A program made the position numbers and the translations under genes. 64,000 bases of DNA from Lachnospiraceae bacterium (GTDB lineage: Bacteria > Bacillota > Clostridia > Lachnospirales > Lachnospiraceae): positions 1 through 64,000 of the forward strand of contig CAADYR010000088.1 of assembly GCA_900753305.1 (NCBI GenBank), given 5' to 3'. The notes beneath the pieces are model-generated. The model did no database searches, was not told the origin of the DNA, and was given only the letters and a program-made list of their open reading frames with translations. This document shows positions 61,279-64,000 of this stretch, one piece after another; position 1 is the stretch's first letter; every line of letters begins with the position of its first letter.

Positions 61279-62856
61279 ATGCTTACCAATAAAGACATAA
61301 TGGATGAAATCCTGAATATAAGATATAAATCACCGGAAAAAGAGAGAGAGCTGTGCTTTGAATTATTATCCCAAAGTGATGATGACTATTCAAAAGCCTT
61401 TGCACGGACTTATCTGGCAGATGCATTACATTCTTTAGGATTGCTGGAAAGTGCAATAGGAGAGTGCCAAATGGCACTTGAAATCACGGAAAAAAATCAG
61501 TATGAGAAGCTTTCACTGACATTGTATAATCTGGCTGGTATTATATATACCCACATAGAGGATGAACAGGGTGCACTTGATTACTATTTCAAGGGAATCA
61601 ATCTGGCAAAAAAAATACAGGATTATATGATGTGTGGTGTACTGTTGGCTAATATAGCATTTGTGTACAGGAAATTTGGCGCATATGATAAAGCATCAGT
61701 TGCCTTGGAAAAGGCATATAATATGGCTAAGGAAGCAGTTCAAAATGATGCACATGTAGAATTTGATGATAAATTTTATTATAAACAGACTGCAGGAATT
61801 GCTTTGCAGAAAAAAGAGCCTGATGTGGCGTTTCCCTTATTGCAAAAAGTAGATGCCTGTGGTGAATATACCGAAGACACGGAAATGATGACAATGTATG
61901 CAGTATATTATGCCCAAAGGAATGAAAAAGAGAAATCACGGTCATATTTGAATATTGTAATGGACAATATGGAGAATGAAAGTAATGAATTCGAAAGGTT
62001 GTCTTATTATTTTGATGTAATAGATGTGTATATGGAATTACAGGAATTTGAAAAAGCACAGAAAGTAGTACAAAAAGCCAAGAGTATACTGCGTGGGATG
62101 AATATTTCTGCAAAATGGGTCAAGCTTGCAAATTATGAAGTAGAGATCAGCAAGGCTCTTGGGGATGAGAAGAACCTTCAGAAAGCTTATCAGTTGTTTT
62201 ATGAAAAAGATACTCAGTTCGATGAGAACCGGAAACAGGCAGCAATTAAAAGATTAAAGAAAAGAATCGAGTTGCAAAGTGAGATAGATAAACATGCGGA
62301 TATGGAAGCAGCACAGGCCATACTGATCACTAAAAGTGAACGTGACGAGTTAACAGGGATTTTTAACAGAAGAGGAATCAGAAAATACCTGTCCGGAAAA
62401 TATTGCTATGCACAGCAGCAGGAGAAGATGTTTGCGGTAATGATAGTTGATGTAGATTATTTTAAAGAATTTAATGATACATATGGACATTTGGCAGGAG
62501 ATGACTGCCTGAAACAGATAGCAGGGGCATTAACGTCAGCATTGGATGATAAGGGGATTGTTGGCAGATATGGGGGCGATGAATTCCTTGTTGCTGTTAC
62601 TGATAGAAAAACAGAAGAAATCACAGATATTATTATAAATATTCGACAGAAAATAAAAAATCTGATGTTGGAAAATGTAAATTCTAAAATATCAAAATAT
62701 CTTACCGTTACTATAGGGGCGGTTAATGCAGTACCTGGGAAGCAAACAGATATTTTGGAATATATGCACGCAGCAGATACTGCTCTTTATGAAATAAAAA
62801 AAGATTCTAAAAATGGATTTTATGTAAAGGATTCGCTTTATAAGGAAAAAGAATGA
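61279..62856 (+). CDS. TPR-containing diguanylate cyclase
   Basis: This protein of about 525 residues has N-terminal tetratricopeptide repeats (about 1-330, such as ALHSLGLLESAIGECQMALE and VLLANIAFVYRKFGAYDKAS), a coiled linker and a C-terminal GGDEF domain. The active-site GGDEF is intact at 432-436 (GRYGGDEFLVAV), so it should make cyclic di-GMP. No RxxD inhibitory site is evident upstream. There is no membrane segment. The ATG at 61279 is preferred because GGAGG lies 9 nt before it; other in-frame ATGs lie at 61237 and 61273. The TPR part probably senses a protein or peptide signal. A related gene follows 1 bp downstream. Confidence 0.9.
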   Translation: MLTNKDIMDEILNIRYKSPEKERELCFELLSQSDDDYSKAFARTYLADALHSLGLLESAIGECQMALEITEKNQYEKLSLTLYNLAGIIYTHIEDEQGALDYYFKGINLAKKIQDYMMCGVLLANIAFVYRKFGAYDKASVALEKAYNMAKEAVQNDAHVEFDDKFYYKQTAGIALQKKEPDVAFPLLQKVDACGEYTEDTEMMTMYAVYYAQRNEKEKSRSYLNIVMDNMENESNEFERLSYYFDVIDVYMELQEFEKAQKVVQKAKSILRGMNISAKWVKLANYEVEISKALGDEKNLQKAYQLFYEKDTQFDENRKQAAIKRLKKRIELQSEIDKHADMEAAQAILITKSERDELTGIFNRRGIRKYLSGKYCYAQQQEKMFAVMIVDVDYFKEFNDTYGHLAGDDCLKQIAGALTSALDDKGIVGRYGGDEFLVAVTDRKTEEITDIIINIRQKIKNLMLENVNSKISKYLTVTIGAVNAVPGKQTDILEYMHAADTALYEIKKDSKNGFYVKDSLYKEKE

Positions 62857-62857
62857 A

Positions 62858-64000
62858 ATGGATAAATTTTTTAAAGAAAAAAGTGAAGAAGTAATTAAAT
62901 ACAGATTTGAAAATCCACAAAAAGCCTTTGAAATCTGTCGTGATATTTTGAAACATGGTGATGAACATAATGACTGGTATGAAGTTGCCTATGCACAGCT
63001 CTACATGGGGGATACTCTTTTTTCCATGGGTAAGATAAATGAGGCAATCGACCATATGCTGTTGGGAGAAAAAATCCAGAAAAAATATGGATATGATGAT
63101 CTTCTGATGAAAAATTATAACATTACAGCAATTATATATATGACGCAAGGCGATGATTTCCTTGCATTAGATTATTTGTATTATGCAATAGAACTTGCGA
63201 AAAAGTTTAAAAACTATATAATGCTTGGAATGTTGTACAATAATATAGGAGTTATGCTGCATAATCGAGGAGATGCAGTAAGCGCGGCAGAATATTTTGA
63301 AAAAGGCATTGAAATCAGCAAAAAAGAGGGATCTGTGGATAAGGATATTGTATATGATGAAAGACAATTTTACATCAATATCTGCGGAAAATACATAGAA
63401 GAAGAAAAATATTCAGAAGCAAAAGAGTATCTGGATAAAGCTATGAATAGATATGCAAATAAATATTCAAGCGTATCTGAGGCGAGTGTGCTGTCTGCGT
63501 ATGCTCTGATATATTATAAACTGGGAGAAGAGGAAAAATCATATGAAATTTGTAATAAAGTACTTCGTATGGAACAGGCTGCCTTTGATGAAGTGGAATC
63601 TTTTGAAGATTTTCTCGATATAGTTCTGATTTTTATTAAAACAGAACACTATGAAGATGCCAGACAACTTTTGCTGAAGTTAGATGAAGTAAGTGAAAAA
63701 ACAAAAATTTTAAAATGTCAGCTCAGAATATGTTGTACATGGATAGAATATTATGAAGCAACGAGAAACAAGGAGTTGCTTCATGTATATTATAAAAAAT
63801 ATTTCGAAATTAAGCAGAAATTGAACAGAGAGCTGAATGAGGCAATCATAACAGCAATAGATAACAGGCGTAAACTAGAAGATGAGCGGGAATTCAACGA
63901 GCAGTTAAATGAAAATAACAGAGAACTGGTCAAAGAGAGTGAGATTGATGAATTGACAGGCATCAACAACAGATATGGATTGCGTAGACATTTTGAAAAA
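62858..64000 (+). CDS. Second TPR-GGDEF protein, cut by the window end
   Basis: The frame starts at ATG 62858, 1 bp after the previous stop, with AAGGAAA upstream, and stays open for 381 codons to the last base. It begins MDKFFKEKSEEVIKYRFENP and has the same kind of helical repeats as its neighbour (LLGEKIQKKYGYDDLLMKNY). At the window end it reads DELTGINNRYGLRRHFEK, the start of a GGDEF domain. The GGDEF motif itself lies outside the window, so activity cannot be judged. It and the previous gene probably arose by tandem duplication and share one promoter. Confidence 0.9.
   Translation, partial: MDKFFKEKSEEVIKYRFENPQKAFEICRDILKHGDEHNDWYEVAYAQLYMGDTLFSMGKINEAIDHMLLGEKIQKKYGYDDLLMKNYNITAIIYMTQGDDFLALDYLYYAIELAKKFKNYIMLGMLYNNIGVMLHNRGDAVSAAEYFEKGIEISKKEGSVDKDIVYDERQFYINICGKYIEEEKYSEAKEYLDKAMNRYANKYSSVSEASVLSAYALIYYKLGEEEKSYEICNKVLRMEQAAFDEVESFEDFLDIVLIFIKTEHYEDARQLLLKLDEVSEKTKILKCQLRICCTWIEYYEATRNKELLHVYYKKYFEIKQKLNRELNEAIITAIDNRRKLEDEREFNEQLNENNRELVKESEIDELTGINNRYGLRRHFEK

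Overview
The window reads as a chromosomal segment of a low-GC Gram-positive anaerobe of the class Clostridia, most likely a Lachnospiraceae gut commensal. The support is a leucine T-box, a Rex regulator with its operator, an isopropylmalate-synthase-like (Re-type) citrate synthase next to icd, class B sortases with PKTGD-type surface proteins, a high-cysteine HCB-like small protein, and A+T-rich intergenic DNA with strong Shine-Dalgarno sequences. No rRNA, tRNA or CRISPR array was seen. Positions 250-14104 are an integrative mobilizable element inserted in the 5' end of a low-molecular-weight protein tyrosine phosphatase gene. It carries a restriction-modification cassette (XRE controller, C5 methylase, Eco47II-family endonuclease), a small DUF1413-like gene, an IetAS-type AAA ATPase/subtilase defence pair, an XRE regulator, DUF3847 and MobA/MobL mobilization genes, CHC2 and VapE-like replication genes, an excisionase and a tyrosine integrase. 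Bases 2-49 encode the last residues of a second, related integrase. The element is therefore stacked behind another one at the same site, and each right end re-supplies the start of the phosphatase gene. Positions 14067-26653 are housekeeping: phosphatase, pckA, aroA and tyrA (reverse strand), an EF-G2-type GTPase, a large structured non-coding region (21353-21740), apbE, then a T-box-controlled leuS followed by a stand-alone copy of the LeuRS C-terminal half without a catalytic domain. Positions 26794-41703 form a surface-protein locus: two class B sortases sharing a cytosolic N-terminal domain, two PKTGD-anchored proteins (720 and about 1900 residues), two further BspA-type leucine-rich-repeat proteins, and a reverse-strand group of small genes including a protein with 17 cysteines in 86 residues. 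Positions 41770-48667 hold the most unusual arrangement. A subtilisin-like protease gene is split just after its catalytic His codon by a 5.9-kb element bounded by an 11-bp direct repeat. The element carries a secreted SH3-like protein, an ABC exporter group and a short serine recombinase at its right edge. Precise excision would restore a 326-codon protease in frame, and the circle junction would be two 9-bp inverted arms around a CA dinucleotide. This is the layout of skin-type, gene-interrupting elements. The rest (48803-64000) is core metabolism and regulation: Re-citrate synthase, a GntR regulator and isocitrate dehydrogenase; an ABC-F protein; Rex; a coiled-coil protein; NAD(P)HX repair; alanine racemase; a MazF toxin without an adjacent antitoxin; a CNNM/HlyC-type CBS protein; a YebC regulator; and two tandem TPR-GGDEF proteins, the second cut by the window end.
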